Positions 49,640 to 61,084 are shown, counted from the first letter of the stretch. The stretch is 64,000 nucleotides of DNA from Theobroma cacao (GCF_000208745.1 NC_030857.1:499056-563055), one strand, 5' to 3'. The notes: a model not told the origin generated them from the letters alone. Translations and numbers: made by a program.

Positions 49640-49763
49640 GAGAACTTAGGCTGATGCTGGAAGAGCAAGTATAACCAAGAAACTAAACCTAGACCCTTGG
49701 CATGAAAAGAGAAAAGGGGCACCGATGGGGGCACCAATAGGGGGCAGGAGATTTCTGTTCAGC
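49640..49763 (-). repeat. Inverted repeat, right arm
   Basis: Reverse-complement partner of 48872-48992. The transcript of either strand would fold into a long imperfect hairpin. No clear transposase, and no terminal target duplication that I can see. Confidence 0.75.
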
Positions 49764-50803
49764 ACTAGCTAGCTTGACACGCAACTATGGTTTAACTTTA
49801 AAACAGTAGACCAACAACAACAGCAACTAAAAGAGAAAAAAACAATGCATTGCAGTGGAAAAAAAATACATGGTATTTCAACCATCTAATGTTGAGCAAG
49901 CCGTCCTCCTCAAGTCAAAGAAGGTATGCAGTGATTCTTTGAAATTTCAAGAATGGCAGAGGATTGATCATCATCAGGCTTGAAACTTTGAGGGGCACAA
50001 GAAACCGTGGAGGACACTTGGACTTTCCACTTCATGTTTTTTGAACAAAAAAGCAAGTTGGTCTCGATTCTGATGCCTCTTTTTACATGTTAGTCTCTTC
50101 TATGTCTCTGTTTATGGCCATTCCTCAGTCACTACAGAAGAATTGAACTTGGAAGCAATAAATATACTACAAATTTTGGGGACAAAGAAAGCTAGCGAAT
50201 CTTTTTTGTTTATCTTTATATTCACTTTCTATTATTGATTAGTTACTAAAAAAATTGTTTAAAGAATGTTTAGCTTAAAATTCTAATCAAAACGGAAAAA
50301 GGCGGCTTTGGCAGTAGCAGTGGCTCTTTTGATGGAGATTTTTTGAGTGAATGAACAATGAAAGATGCATGTATATAATTTCAACTTGTTATATAGAGCA
50401 CGTGAAATATGATGCATGAACAGTGATTCCAGGAACTTTTGAAGGGGCAGATTCAAGGAGCAAATTAACGCAAAGTGGGTTTATAACAGAAAAGTCTCAT
50501 TCATCGACCTAGCAAATGCGTGCAAGTTTCCTCCACCCCTCTCCTTAACAAGATTTTTTGGCTCTTACCAAATTCCAATATTTAGAAAGGACACGGGGGG
50601 AGCAATAGTTGCATGGGACATGCAGAAAACAGGGGTACAGCACACTAGATTTCAACAAACAAGGGAATATACTGAACTAGTCCTGTCAAAGGAATCCAAG
50701 GGGACATCTACCATAATGACCCATAAGACTCGGTTGCAAATTTTTGTAAGCGTTTAATTTTGAATAGTTGGTGAGTAGCACGGGCATGCGAGGTTCTAAA
50801 GTC
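49764..50803. other. Intergenic, upstream of the CEP cluster
   Basis: No gene is visible. The end of this stretch, from 50,759, is the start of the duplicated CEP unit. Confidence 0.5.
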
Positions 50804-50811
50804 TATAAATA
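50804..50811 (+). promoter_or_regulatory. TATA box of CEP-A
   Basis: TATAAATA, 141 bp before the ATG; the same element lies at 53577 in the duplicate unit. Confidence 0.7.
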
Positions 50812-50944
50812 CCCGACAGAGGCAAAGCTTAAGGGCATCTCATCAGTCATCACTACTCACTAGTACAACTTCCTCCCCTTTTCCTCTTTGCTAGAGACTC
50901 TTTTTCTCTTTAAGCTTTCAAATCCTTTCTTGTCAATCACCCAA

Positions 50945-51268
50945 ATGGCCAAAACCAACCTCATTGTTCTAGCCGGTGCCCTTCTCCTTGTGCTATTGTT
51001 TTCCTACGGTATCACATTTACGGAGGAAAGGGTTTTGAAGACAGACAAAGACGTCAAGCCTGCTGGCAACTATGTGACGAATGTGATGACCAGCAGCCAC
51101 AAGACCAACTTGAACCGTGACATTTTAGAAGACGGAACAGTTGATGTCCCTACTTCCAGCTCTGGCAATGGCACTGCATTTGATGCCAATGATTTCCGCC
51201 CCACGACTCCAGGCCACAGCCCCGGTGCCGGTCACTCCACTGGACCTGCCGGTAATGACAAAAACTAG
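50945..51268 (+). CDS. CEP: CEP-A: C-terminally encoded peptide precursor
   Basis: A single-exon gene of 107 residues. Residues 1-24 form a hydrophobic signal peptide (IVLAGALLLVLLFSYG). A variable propeptide follows, and residues 83-97 are a textbook 15-residue CEP domain, DFRPTTPGHSPGAGH, then a ten-residue tail. CEPs are secreted, processed, proline-hydroxylated peptide hormones perceived by leucine-rich-repeat receptor kinases (CEPR1/2 in Arabidopsis). They act in nitrogen-demand signalling and root growth. The ATG was chosen because it directly precedes the signal peptide; an open frame continues upstream without a better start. It is nearly identical to CEP-C, differing in a handful of residues (Asn82 against Asp82; TTPG against TSPG). 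Confidence 0.93.
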   Translation: MAKTNLIVLAGALLLVLLFSYGITFTEERVLKTDKDVKPAGNYVTNVMTSSHKTNLNRDILEDGTVDVPTSSSGNGTAFDANDFRPTTPGHSPGAGHSTGPAGNDKN

Positions 51269-51593
51269 ATCACACTCCCTGCAAGAACCATTATATTTCC
51301 ACTACCGTGCGTCGCTACTTTTAATCAATCTCTCGTAGGCTATATATCCTATGATTATGTACTAGCTATACCTAAGGCACTGAAATGATCGTGCTCTAGG
51401 AATCAATGTTATTTGCATGTATTAAGCACACGAAAGGAATGCATCTCAAAGTGTGTTCATTATCACTCATTTTTAAATTAATAAATAAAAATTTAGTTTT
51501 AATAATACTATCTATATTATGTTTTATATGTTTGTTGCCAACGATGGGAATTGTTGGTGCGGGCACTTTTTCCTTATTCGGCTTTTTTATAAT

Positions 51594-51637
<44 letters not shown>

Positions 51638-52426
51638 CAGTGACCTTGAATTCTTGGATTCACTTTTTAATTATATTTCGTGCACTTAACAGGGTATATA
51701 ACAATATAATATCCTTTTAGTCTTTTTGGGTTCCAACCCCCAGCACTTTGACTATTGAAAGTCGGAGCCCTTTACTTCCAGTATATGAAAGGAATTTATA
51801 TATGGAAGGACGGCACCGTCGACCGCATCGGGACTCCTGCAGTTTTCAACTGTGATATCCTTTTCAATTCAACTGGTTGTCATGTAGATAGGTAGTACCA
51901 AAACAGGATCGATGTAAAAGAGAAGAAGAAGTGAACAAACAACTAGCTGATCTGAATTTTACTGCTGTATTTGCAAGGGCTGGGAGTTGGCAACTGATAT
52001 ATAGCTATATATATCTCCATGTTGCAGAAAACAGAAAACCTTGAAAGCTCTATGGCCTTCGACTAGAGATCAGATATATAGATTACAGATGATGAAGACA
52101 AAATTTAATAGTAAACAACGCTGAATTCTTGTTTATTAAGAAATGAGTAACAATGATACACACTACTAATTAGATGGATTTCTTTACATATAATTTACAT
52201 GAAATCCATCTGACTGGAGTAATCTTTGAGAGCATACAGCATAACACCGGTGCCTCTTATTCGAGGAATCTTCTTAACATACTGATAAGAAAGTCTAGCT
52301 ATGAGATTAAAAGGCAACACATATTGAGAGACCATTTTACAGAGCAGATAATATCTATGATGTATTCTTACGAGGATATATATACATATAGTAAGTGCGA
52401 TCCAGCTAGCTAGCTAGTGATGGTCA
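51269..52426. other. Spacer between CEP-A and CEP-B
   Basis: The first 330 bp is 3' UTR and flank shared with CEP-C. A (TA)n microsatellite follows at about 51,606-51,637. Beyond it I see no gene. This part is absent from unit 2. Confidence 0.55.
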
Positions 52427-52726
52427 TTAATTACGGGCAGGTTCAGCATGACCGACGCTGGGGCTATGGCCGGGACTCGTGGGGTGGACATCCTTGGTAG
52501 CGTATTCGTATGCAGTGAATTTTCTTCCAAGGAAGGCACTCGGACCATCATGATCTGCTCCATATATGCCATGGCTGCTCATGGTGCTTCTTACCCTGTT
52601 TCCCCAGTACTCATCTTTCTGCATCTTGAAAAGCCTAACTCCCTCGGACAATCTAATTCCGTAAGAGAACAATAATAATGAAGCGAACAGAACGGCACGA
52701 GCGAAAATCAGGTTGTTTTCGGCCAT
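52427..52726 (-). CDS. CEP: CEP-B: divergent C-terminally encoded peptide precursor
   Basis: A single-exon minus-strand gene of 99 residues. The signal peptide covers about 1-25 (IFARAVLFASLLLFSYGI). A propeptide keeps the RLFK-type motif seen as RVLK in CEP-A. The CEP domain lies at residues 79-93, DVHPTSPGHSPSVGH, and the protein ends AEPARN. The PTSPGHSP core and terminal GH are conserved, but FR at positions 2-3 is VH, so receptor affinity or processing may differ from CEP-A/C. It lies inverted inside the CEP duplication, present in unit 1 only. It has its own TATA box. Confidence 0.9.
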   Translation of the reverse strand: MAENNLIFARAVLFASLLLFSYGIRLSEGVRLFKMQKDEYWGNRVRSTMSSHGIYGADHDGPSAFLGRKFTAYEYATKDVHPTSPGHSPSVGHAEPARN

Positions 52727-52862
52727 GAGACCAGATATATGGAAGGGATGATCTGAAACTTCGAATAGAAAAGTATATCTAAAAGGAAACTAAGAGAGTG
52801 AATTCAAGAGAAAGTGACGAGTAATCAATGATGGGATGCCCTTATGCCTTTGCTCGGCTGGG

Positions 52863-52870
52863 TATTTATA
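52863..52870 (-). promoter_or_regulatory. TATA box of CEP-B
   Basis: TATAAATA on the minus strand, 137 bp before the ATG, matching the spacing in CEP-A. Confidence 0.7.
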
Positions 52871-53079
52871 GACTTCAGAGGCTATGACAGGAACAGTACA
52901 ATTCCAATTTAATTTCCATCTCGATGTTTTTCCATATCCACGATCTTACCCCTGTTTCCACTCTGCATGTTCCATGCAACTATTTGAAGGGTTTTTTTTT
53001 TTCTTTAATTAGAGAATGATGTTTATGCATTTCTCAAATAAAAAACCCATAGTGTTTTGTTCTTTGTACTTTTGTATTC

Positions 53080-53543
53080 CCAATAATTTACCATTTCATT
53101 TTCTTTCTTTCCTTTCCTTTCTAACTAAAATTAAGCAAAATTTTAGTAATTCTCAATCAGGGGTGGACCAAGGTATTGACGAAATGGCAACCACCACTCT
53201 TCAGTTTTTAATTTATTATTATTATTATTATTATAAGTGTAAAACAAGTTTCTATCCTTATATGATTATGGTTTAATCATCTTGCATGCGAAATTTTAGA
53301 TCCTTCACCGCAGTTATAAGGTCAAATTAATTTTTTCCACATGAAAAAGTTGTATATAGAGAAAAAAAATTTTGATTTATTCCTGGTCAATAGAGATATA
53401 TAAAAAAATAATGTTATAAATGGCACTAAGGAAGTTTGTGATTTTTGTTTTTGACCATAGAAAGTGGCATTTAAGTTTTGAGTGCCACCACAAGGAAGAT
53501 ACCATATACCATTTTTAAGGTCTTATAATAATATTTTATTAAC
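53080..53543. repeat. Block D, copy 1
   Basis: About 464 bp repeated at 54749-55224 with small indels; includes an (ATT)n microsatellite. No coding content is recognised. It ends exactly where unit 2 begins. Confidence 0.85.
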
Positions 53544-53576
53544 TTTGAATAGTTGGTAAGTAGCACGGGCAAAGTC

Positions 53577-53583
53577 TATAAAT
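53577..53583 (+). promoter_or_regulatory. Ancestral TATA box of CEP-C
   Basis: TATAAAT, homologous to the CEP-A TATA but now 488 bp from the ATG because of the leader insertion. Confidence 0.6.
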
Positions 53584-53666
53584 GCCAGACAGAGGCAAAG
53601 CTTAAGGGCATCTCATCAGTCATCACTACTCACTAGTACAACGTCCTTCTCTTTTCCTCTTAGCTA

Positions 53667-54011
53667 TGTTGAAGTTAACGCTTGTATATGTTAAGTGGAC
53701 AAAATGAGAAGTGACACTCCACTTGGATATCATGCATGTTTGTATGTTTGTATGCGTTTCGCTTAGTTGGTTGAGAGCCACTACGTGGAGCTATGCATGT
53801 CACTATGATAATTATGTTTTACACTTCTTTCTCATGTATTAACAAGTGTTTTATCGATTGATAATATGTGTTAATGAAACTGTTTATATATATGTTAAAT
53901 ATGAATGAAACTAATGTGGCTTTCTCTCTTTGTTTACTCTGTTTTAGAGATATAAAACAGAGGCTACATCAAGCAGCCATTTACTCTCTTTCTCCCAAAA
54001 TTATAACAAGC
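53667..54011. other. Extra segment in the CEP-C leader
   Basis: This ~345-bp segment is absent from CEP-A, where TTTGCTAGAGACTC is continuous. It is bounded by TAGCTA at 53661-53666 and 54012-54017, a possible 6-bp target duplication. Near its end it has a pyrimidine tract and TTTTAG (about 53,921-53,946), a plausible splice acceptor, and then TATAAAA at 53951-53957. It could therefore be a transposon, a new 5' UTR intron or a new promoter. No terminal inverted repeats or coding content are seen. Confidence 0.65.
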
Positions 54012-54064
54012 TAGCTACTCTTTTTCTCTTTAAGCTTTCTAATCCTTTCTTGTCAATCACCCAA

Positions 54065-54388
54065 ATGGCCAAAACCAACCTCGTTGTTCTAGCCGGTGCC
54101 CTTCTCCTTGTGCTATTGTTTTCCTACGGTATCACATTTACCGAGGAAAGGGTTTTGAAGACAGACAAAGACGTCAAGCCTGCTGGAAACTCTGTGACGA
54201 ATGTGATGACCAGCAGTCGCAAGACCAACTTGAACCGTGACAATTTAGAAGACGGAACGGATGATGTCCCTACTGCCAGCTCTGGGAATGACACTGCATT
54301 TGATGCCGATGATTTTCGCCCCACGTCTCCAGGCCACAGCCCCGGCGCCGGTCACTCCACTGGACCTGCCAGTAGTGACAAAAACTAG
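54065..54388 (+). CDS. CEP: CEP-C: C-terminally encoded peptide precursor
   Basis: A single-exon gene of 107 residues, the direct duplicate of CEP-A. Signal peptide 1-24; CEP domain 83-97, DFRPTSPGHSPGAGH; tail STGPASSDKN. Compared with CEP-A the mature domain differs only at position 6 (Ser for Thr). The propeptide differs at a few sites (NSVTNV for NYVTNV, SSRKTN for SSHKTN, DNLEDGTDDVPTAS for DILEDGTVDVPTSS). The reading frame is intact, suggesting selection or a recent origin. Its leader is altered by the segment at 53667-54011, so its expression may differ from CEP-A. Confidence 0.93.
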   Translation: MAKTNLVVLAGALLLVLLFSYGITFTEERVLKTDKDVKPAGNSVTNVMTSSRKTNLNRDNLEDGTDDVPTASSGNDTAFDADDFRPTSPGHSPGAGHSTGPASSDKN

Positions 54389-54748
54389 ATCACACTCCCT
54401 GCAAGAACCATTATATATCCACTACTGTGTGTCGCTACTTTTAATCAATCTCTCGTAGGCTATATATCCTATGATTATGTACTAGCTATACCCAAGGCAC
54501 TGACATGATCGTGCTCTAAGAATTAATGTTGTTTGCATGTAATAACAGTTATGAATAGGCTTCGTAAGTATTAGGCAATGCATCTCAAAGTGTGTTCATT
54601 GTCACTCATATGTAAATTAATAAATACAAATTTAGTTTTAATAATACTATACATAATATATTTTATATGTTAGTTGCCAACGATGGGAATTGTTGGTCCG
54701 GGCACTTTTTCCTTATTCGGTTTTTTTATATTATACATATATATACTG

Positions 54749-54875
54749 CCAATAATTTACCATTTCATTTTCTTTCTTTCCTTTCCTTTCTACTGAAAAT
54801 TAAGCAAAATTTTAGTAATTCTCAATAGGGGTGGACCAAGGTATTGACGAAATGGCAACCACCACTCTTCAGTTT

Positions 54876-54912
<37 letters not shown>

Positions 54913-55224
54913 AGTGTAAGACAAGTTAATTTCTATCCTTATATGATTATGGTTTAATCATCTTGCATGAGAAATTTTAGCTCCTTCACTGCAGTTATAA
55001 GGTCAAATTAATTTTTTCCACAGGAAAAACTTGTACATAGAGAAAAAAAAATTAAATTATTTCTGGTCAATTGAGATATACAAAAAAATAATGTTATAAA
55101 TGGCACTAAGGAAGTTTGTGGTTTTTGTTTTTGACCATAGAAAGTGGCATTTAAGTTTTGAGTGCCACCACAAGGAAGATACCATATACCATTTTTAAGG
55201 TTTTTATAATAATATTTTATTAAC
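54749..55224. repeat. Block D, copy 2
   Basis: Repeat of 53080-53543, joined directly to the CEP-C 3' flank; it includes an expanded (ATT)n run at about 54,883-54,911. Confidence 0.85.
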
Positions 55225-57248
55225 TAGCTTGAGGAGCAAATCGATATGTTTAGATTTTGTTATAGAAAATTGGATCGGTTGCCATGCGGACTTGAGTGCT
55301 TCACGAATTAAGGTTCGATTTATATCTGATATATTATCCGTGTGTATATTTTATAATAAATATCTTTTATTAAAATAATAATAATAATTAATTAATTAAC
55401 AGTTATCAACCCTCCTTTAAATTAGGGGATTACTCATTCAAATCCTTAAATCTAGCACCCTACCAAATCTCATTTGAATGCATGTGTTACTCTATTCTCA
55501 TTGACACACATAAATAACATGTGCCATACATATATAGTATTAAAATAATTTTTTTTAAAATCCTAAAATTACTAGCTAGGAGTTAGGATATATGGCCTCT
55601 ATTGGGTTTTCTAATATTAGGAAAATGCTCTGGCAAGCCAAAATTAAAAAATAAAAAAAACATTTTATTTTGTCTTTTTGTTGGACCAAATTGGGTTCAT
55701 TAACAAAATCATTTTAATGTTTTTTCCACCTCCTCGTATGGCAAGCGTGGGTCAAAGAACGTGCGCGTCTATGTGTCGGATTTGACGATTTGGGCCAAAT
55801 ATGTTTTGTTTTTATCCTAAAGTATTATTGGGCCGTCAGCCTCCTGCTATTTGATTCATGTCCCACAATCATAACATGTTCTAAATTCTAATTATTGCTT
55901 TGATTTCCTAACAAAATTGCGCAAAAAATAACAAAAAAAAATCAATATAGGAAGGTTTTTTATTTGTATGCATTGACGGATCTAATATTTTGCATAAAAA
56001 TTGATTAAAGTGTAATTATACAAAGTCAATTGAGTCAATGATTCGATTCAAAATAAAAATTAATTATTAAAAAAAAAGGATTATCAATCTCACTATTATC
56101 TTCAATTAGTCTCTGTTTGCGTTCCAAACCCACAAGCTTAATTTATAATTTATAGTTTAAGATACGAACATCTTAATATAAACCCATCATAAGATATATG
56201 TCAAAACAATCAAGTCATTGGTTCAAGATAATTGTAATTCAAATTATATATTAAGATGCTTGCATTTTGAATTATATATTAAATTGCGGATTTGGGTGTG
56301 ACATAACAAGTGAAATTTTGAATTAAAAACACTTGCCAAGTTACATATAGTTTTTACTTTTTTTTTTGAAGTAAAGTTAATGAATAATATTGCAATTGTT
56401 TTTATTTATGGTAAATATATAGCATTGTACATTCAATTAATGAAAAAGTAAGTACACAAAAATGTAAACCCATATGTTCAATAATTGTTTTAAGTCAATT
56501 CATTAAATGTGGACAATTGTTAATTACCAAGTTAAAGTAAATGTGCATCTTTTTTACTAATGTTCTCTGGTGGGAAATTTGATTACTTATTTTCCTCACT
56601 GCCAAACAAAACATAGTTCATTTAAATATATTTATAAAATAATTACATTTATTATTATAAACCCACCACATAAAAATGATTAATCATAAAATAATCACAT
56701 TTATTAAAGCCTAGATGATGATTAGCAAAGCCAAACATAAACCCACATTATTATTATGTTTTAGCTATTTATAGAAACAAATCCTCTAATTTAAAAAATA
56801 AAAAAATCCAAGGAAAATATCTAAAGAAAGAACTCCTCAAAGTTAAAAACTGTTAAAAAAGAAGGTAGCTGGCGGCGGATCCAGGGTGAGAGTGACCACA
56901 AAACAGTATCCATGCATATCCCCCTTCGTATTGTCAAAATCAACGGTTGAGATCAAACTATCACCTCCCTCATCCAACGGTTAAAACCACTACCGCGTTT
57001 CATGTTCCCCATCACCCTTCGCTTAAATCCTCTGCTTAGACCCTAGCCGTGCATTCCGTCTCTCTCTTTATTTTCTCTTCCCCTGAAAAAACTCAGATTC
57101 AGTTTTTCTTTTTTTTTTTTTGTTCTTTTCTTCCCTAAAATAAGAGAACGAAAACTCAGATTCAATTCAAATAAACATTTAAATCTTTTTATTTATATTT
57201 ATATTTTTTGTTAAGAGGATAAAAGATAGTAGCGATAAAAAGATAAGG
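55225..57248. other. Intergenic and RBP47 promoter
   Basis: A strongly AT-rich stretch with no gene visible. From about 56,870 it becomes the RBP47 promoter and CT-rich 5' leader (CTCTCTCTTTATTTTCTC near 57,060). Confidence 0.5.
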
Positions 57249-60200
57249 ATGCAGCAAAACAGTGGTTCGGATTCGCAACCGTCGCAGGAACAGAACCAGC
57301 GGCAGCAGCAACAGTCTCAACAACCACCGCAATCGCAGGCGCAGTGGGTGGCGATGCAGTATCCGGCTGCAGCTATGGTAATGCAGCATCAAATGATGCA
57401 GCCACAGCATTTCGTGGCGCCGCCACCTCCACCTCAGCACTACATGCCTTACCATCATCACCATCAACAGTACCAGCACCACCATGGCCACGTGCAACAC
57501 TCGCAGCAGCAGCAAGGATCTGGCGGCGGCGGCGAGAACAAGACCGTCTGGGTTGGTGATTTGCATCATTGGATGGACGAGAACTATCTTCATAGCTGCT
57601 TCGCTTCCACCGGAGAGGTTGAACAAAATCTTATTTAAATCTTTTTATTTAATAGGTATTTAGATGCTTTTTTTTTAATTGGCTCACTGATTGTTGCGAT
57701 GGCTAATATTTTTATGATCATTGTGACTACAGTTACGTTGTCATTATCGTGTTTCTGCAATTTATGACACTGTTTGTTAACGGTATACAACTTAGTATGG
57801 ATTGTCGATTTATGTGCTTGTATCTTCCTTAGTAGTGAGGTACTATTTATGAAAATATTTTCAAATTAAATGTATATATTGACAATCAAGGCAATTATCC
57901 CTATGAATGCATTGATGAAGATATATCTTTAAATAGTAACCTTAGTGAGAAACGGATGTGTTTCTTTATATCTATATCTAGTTTACCCTATCAAATGTTA
58001 GGATTTGGTCAATAATTAATACAGTTGGTGCTTTTTAGTGGTACGGTATCTGTTGGCATTGTAGCTCCCTTGCTTGTATGTTTCCCTACCACTCGGTTTT
58101 CAATTCCTCATTTGGCTATTTGAGGCATTAAAAAAAAAAAACTCAAAAGGAAGACATTGATTGAATAGGGCGTGAAGCAAGTGTGAAATTTGACTTCCCT
58201 GGTTGATGACATAGTCTGGAATGTGAAAAAGCTGTTGCGAGAAAACACATTATCTTTGGCATAATTCCGGAATTGTATGAATGTTGAGGTTGAATTAAAT
58301 GTAAAATTCAAAATAAGTCGAAGAGATATCTTCTGACTTTTCGTCCTATTTATGCAAGAATTTTGTTGCATTGGGCTTACATGCAACGTTCACACATAGT
58401 GATAGTGACTCTTCATAAATTTAAATCAAGTATGGTTGATTGAGAAGGCAGAGAAACTTCTGTGAAAAGAAAGTCGAAAGAAAGATAGAAATTTTGTTTA
58501 GGGTTTTAGTTACCTGCCAAACTTCAATTGACATTTGGAATTTATTTGAGCAGATTGCGTCCATTAAGGTCATTCGCAATAAGCAGACTGGTCTATCAGA
58601 AGGATATGGATTTGTGGAATTTTTTTCACATGCAACAGCAGAGAAAGTTCTGCAAAATTATGGTGGCATTTTGATGCCAAATATGGAGCAACCTTTCCGT
58701 CTCAACTGGGCAACTTTTAGCACGGGAGAGAAGCGCTCAGAAAATGGTCCTGATCTTTCTATTTTTGTAGGAGATTTAGCTGCAGATGTTACTGATAGCC
58801 TATTGCATGAAACTTTTGCTAGTAAATATTCTTCTGTTAAAGCTGCCAAAGTTGTAATCGATGCTAATACTGGTCGATCAAAGGGTTATGGTTTTGTGAG
58901 GTTTGGGGATGATACTGAGAGGTCACAAGCCATGACCGAGATGAATGGTGTATATTGTTCAAGCAGGCCTATGCGTATCGGTGCTGCAACTCCCAGGAAA
59001 TCCTCTGGTTATCAGCAGCAATATTCGTCACAAGGTTTTTGATTTTTTAACTTCTTCTGTTTTTTATGCATTTTGTTTAAGCTTACAGGGATTGGTACTT
59101 CTAATTTAATAAAATTATATTTAAGTAATAGTATATATGTTTACTGCTAAAGTGCTTATCTTTTATCTTCTTGTTGACACTTGCCTCACCTTTCCCCTTT
59201 GAAACACCTTGCTAGCTTCACTCTGCTTAAAAAATTTGGTGCTGCTGCTCCTACTTTGACTTAAAATTTTTGCACTGGGAGATCAGTGATTCCTTCTCTT
59301 ATTGTTGGTTGACTGCCACTTTTTTGGTATAAGAATGTGTTGGTATCAAATAGTAGCCTTCTTGGGCAATAAAATCCTAGTTTTCTGTTTTTGTTTTGTG
59401 TAACTAAGTTTTTACAAATCCCATCTTTCCTTTGTGGTCTCAACTAGGTTTAGCCTCTTTTCATGGGGGCTTAAACCTTTTTAATTTGCTGTTTATAAGC
59501 ACCGTCCTTATATCATGAGATATTATGCGAGTTGTTTGAATCCTTCTTAAGTGACCATGACTAAGTTTCAGGAGGGGTAATTGGCATTTTCTTTTGTGAG
59601 CAATAAAATAGCATAGGAATTGTTAGAAGTTGCTGAGGATAGTTCATCTATTGCTTGTGTTAAGACTAGTTTTGTGAAGAAACTGTTGCCATGAATTGCC
59701 TTTTAAGTTGGATTTGACATAGTTTAAAGGTTATTATCTACACCTGATTTTGTCAAATAGAAACCACAATAGGATTCTATATTATGATTGAGGATTTCAT
59801 CATTTTTTTCATGACTGTAACATCCTTTTATCTGAACTTATTCAAAGAATGAATCCTAAACTTAACCTTCTTGTTCCCTTTTCTTCTTATTTTTTCTTTA
59901 ATAAATCTAAAATTTGCTTTTGTAAATGTAGCAAGTACATAATTGGCATTGTAAAATGGCTTTTGTGAATGTAGCAATTACATGATTAGCATCATAAAAG
60001 AATGTCAGTGCTGAGAATTGCCGAATGCAGATGCTTAGTACCCGATTTTATATTTGCCTCCTTGTGGATAATTAACTTTTGGTTGCTGATGTTCATTCTT
60101 GCCCCATCTATTTCTAAATTCTCTTCAGGCAAAGTTACTTGTTATAGTTTAAAGATAAATCAAAATATCAAAGTTATTTTCATGTATACATTGCTTATAG

Positions 60201-61084
60201 TGTAGGATTTTACTTGATACTTTCACTTCTGTTTGTTCTTGGAAGGTGGATATGCATCAAATGGTGCTTCAAATCAATCTGATGGAGATTCTTCCAACAC
60301 AACAGTGAGTTTTTCAGCTCCTTTTTTAGGCTTTAACTCTAGGAGCACCACCATTTGTGCCTCCCTTGGCTAATCAAAATTTCTTTTAGATATTTGTTGG
60401 AGGGCTTGACCCTAATGTCACTGAGGAAGACCTAAGGCAACCTTTCTCTCAGTATGGTGAAATAGTCTCTGTTAAAATACCTGTTGGAAAGGGATGTGGT
60501 TTTGTACAATTTGCCAACAGGTAAATATGTGGCTGTATTTCTGCTTTTGCCATATAATAGGCTTCTATATTAAAGGTGTAGTTTAGTTATTATCGAATTA
60601 CTACGTTGATGTAACTTCTTGAGTCTCAACAGGAACAATGCTGAGGAGGCTTTGCAGAAGTTGAATGGGACGGTTATTGGCAAGCAAACAGTGCGTCTTT
60701 CTTGGGGTCGCAATCCAGCAAATAAGCAGGTGTCTCTTTCTTATTATAGTCTTCTTTACTCGCCCTTGCATTGTTGATTGTGGCATCAAGGAATCTGTTA
60801 CTGTATGCTTTGACAACAATACAGTAAAGTTTGCGGGTTCAATGACAAATCTTCCCATCTGTTATTTGAAGTGAATTATTTTTTATTGAATCTATTCTTT
60901 TGGGATATTGCAGTTTAGAGCTGATTATGGTAACCAGTGGGGTGGAGCTTACTATGGAGGGCAGGTCTACGATGGTTATGGATATGCTTTTCCACCACCT
61001 CATGACCCAGGCATGTATGCGGCTGCTGCAGCCACATATGGGGCTTATCCTATCTATGGCAGTCATCAGCAGCAAGTAAGCTGA
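57249..61084 (+). CDS. RBP47: RBP47/RBP45-type triple-RRM RNA-binding protein
   Basis: Six exons (57249-57617, 58554-59034, 60246-60304, 60390-60520, 60633-60729, 60914-61084) join in phase to 435 residues. The N-terminus is Gln-, Pro- and His-rich (1-97). RRM1 (about 98-175) has RNP2 VWVGDL and RNP1 EGYGFVEF. RRM2 (about 190-268) has IFVGDL and KGYGFVRF. RRM3 (about 304-375) has IFVGGL and KGCGFVQF. The tail is Gly-, Tyr- and Ala-rich (GGAYYGGQVYDGYGYAF) and ends HQQQVS. Plant RBP45/47 proteins are nuclear, bind U-rich and poly(A) RNA and enter stress granules; they are related to yeast Nam8 and animal TIA-1. The split of RRM1 across intron 1 and the phrase EQPFRLNWATFSTGEKR between RRM1 and RRM2 fit RBP47. 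Confidence 0.93.

Larger units (their letters stand above)
50759..53543 (+). repeat. CEP duplication unit 1
   Basis: Direct repeat partner of 53544-55224. Unit 1 contains CEP-A and its promoter, an AT-rich spacer, the inverted gene CEP-B, and a terminal block D (53080-53543). Promoter, coding sequence, about 330 bp of 3' flank and block D all recur in unit 2; the segment of about 51,605-53,079 does not. Confidence 0.8.
53544..55224 (+). repeat. CEP duplication unit 2
   Basis: Direct copy of 50759-53543. It lacks about 1.47 kb corresponding to 51,605-53,079 (the CEP-B segment). It carries an extra segment of about 345 bp in the 5' leader of CEP-C. Confidence 0.8.

Noticed and set aside
53755..53815. 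tRNA A-box-like string (GCTTAGTTGGTTGAGAGC) suggesting a SINE
   Set aside because: No B box at the expected distance and no poly(A) end, so not enough for a SINE call.
55265..55320. B-box-like AAGGTTCGATTTA suggesting a tRNA or SINE
   Set aside because: No cloverleaf and no convincing A box upstream.
57189..57626. 145-residue antisense frame over RBP47 exon 1
   Set aside because: Shadow of the CAG/CAC-rich Gln/His region; the + strand encodes the RRM protein.
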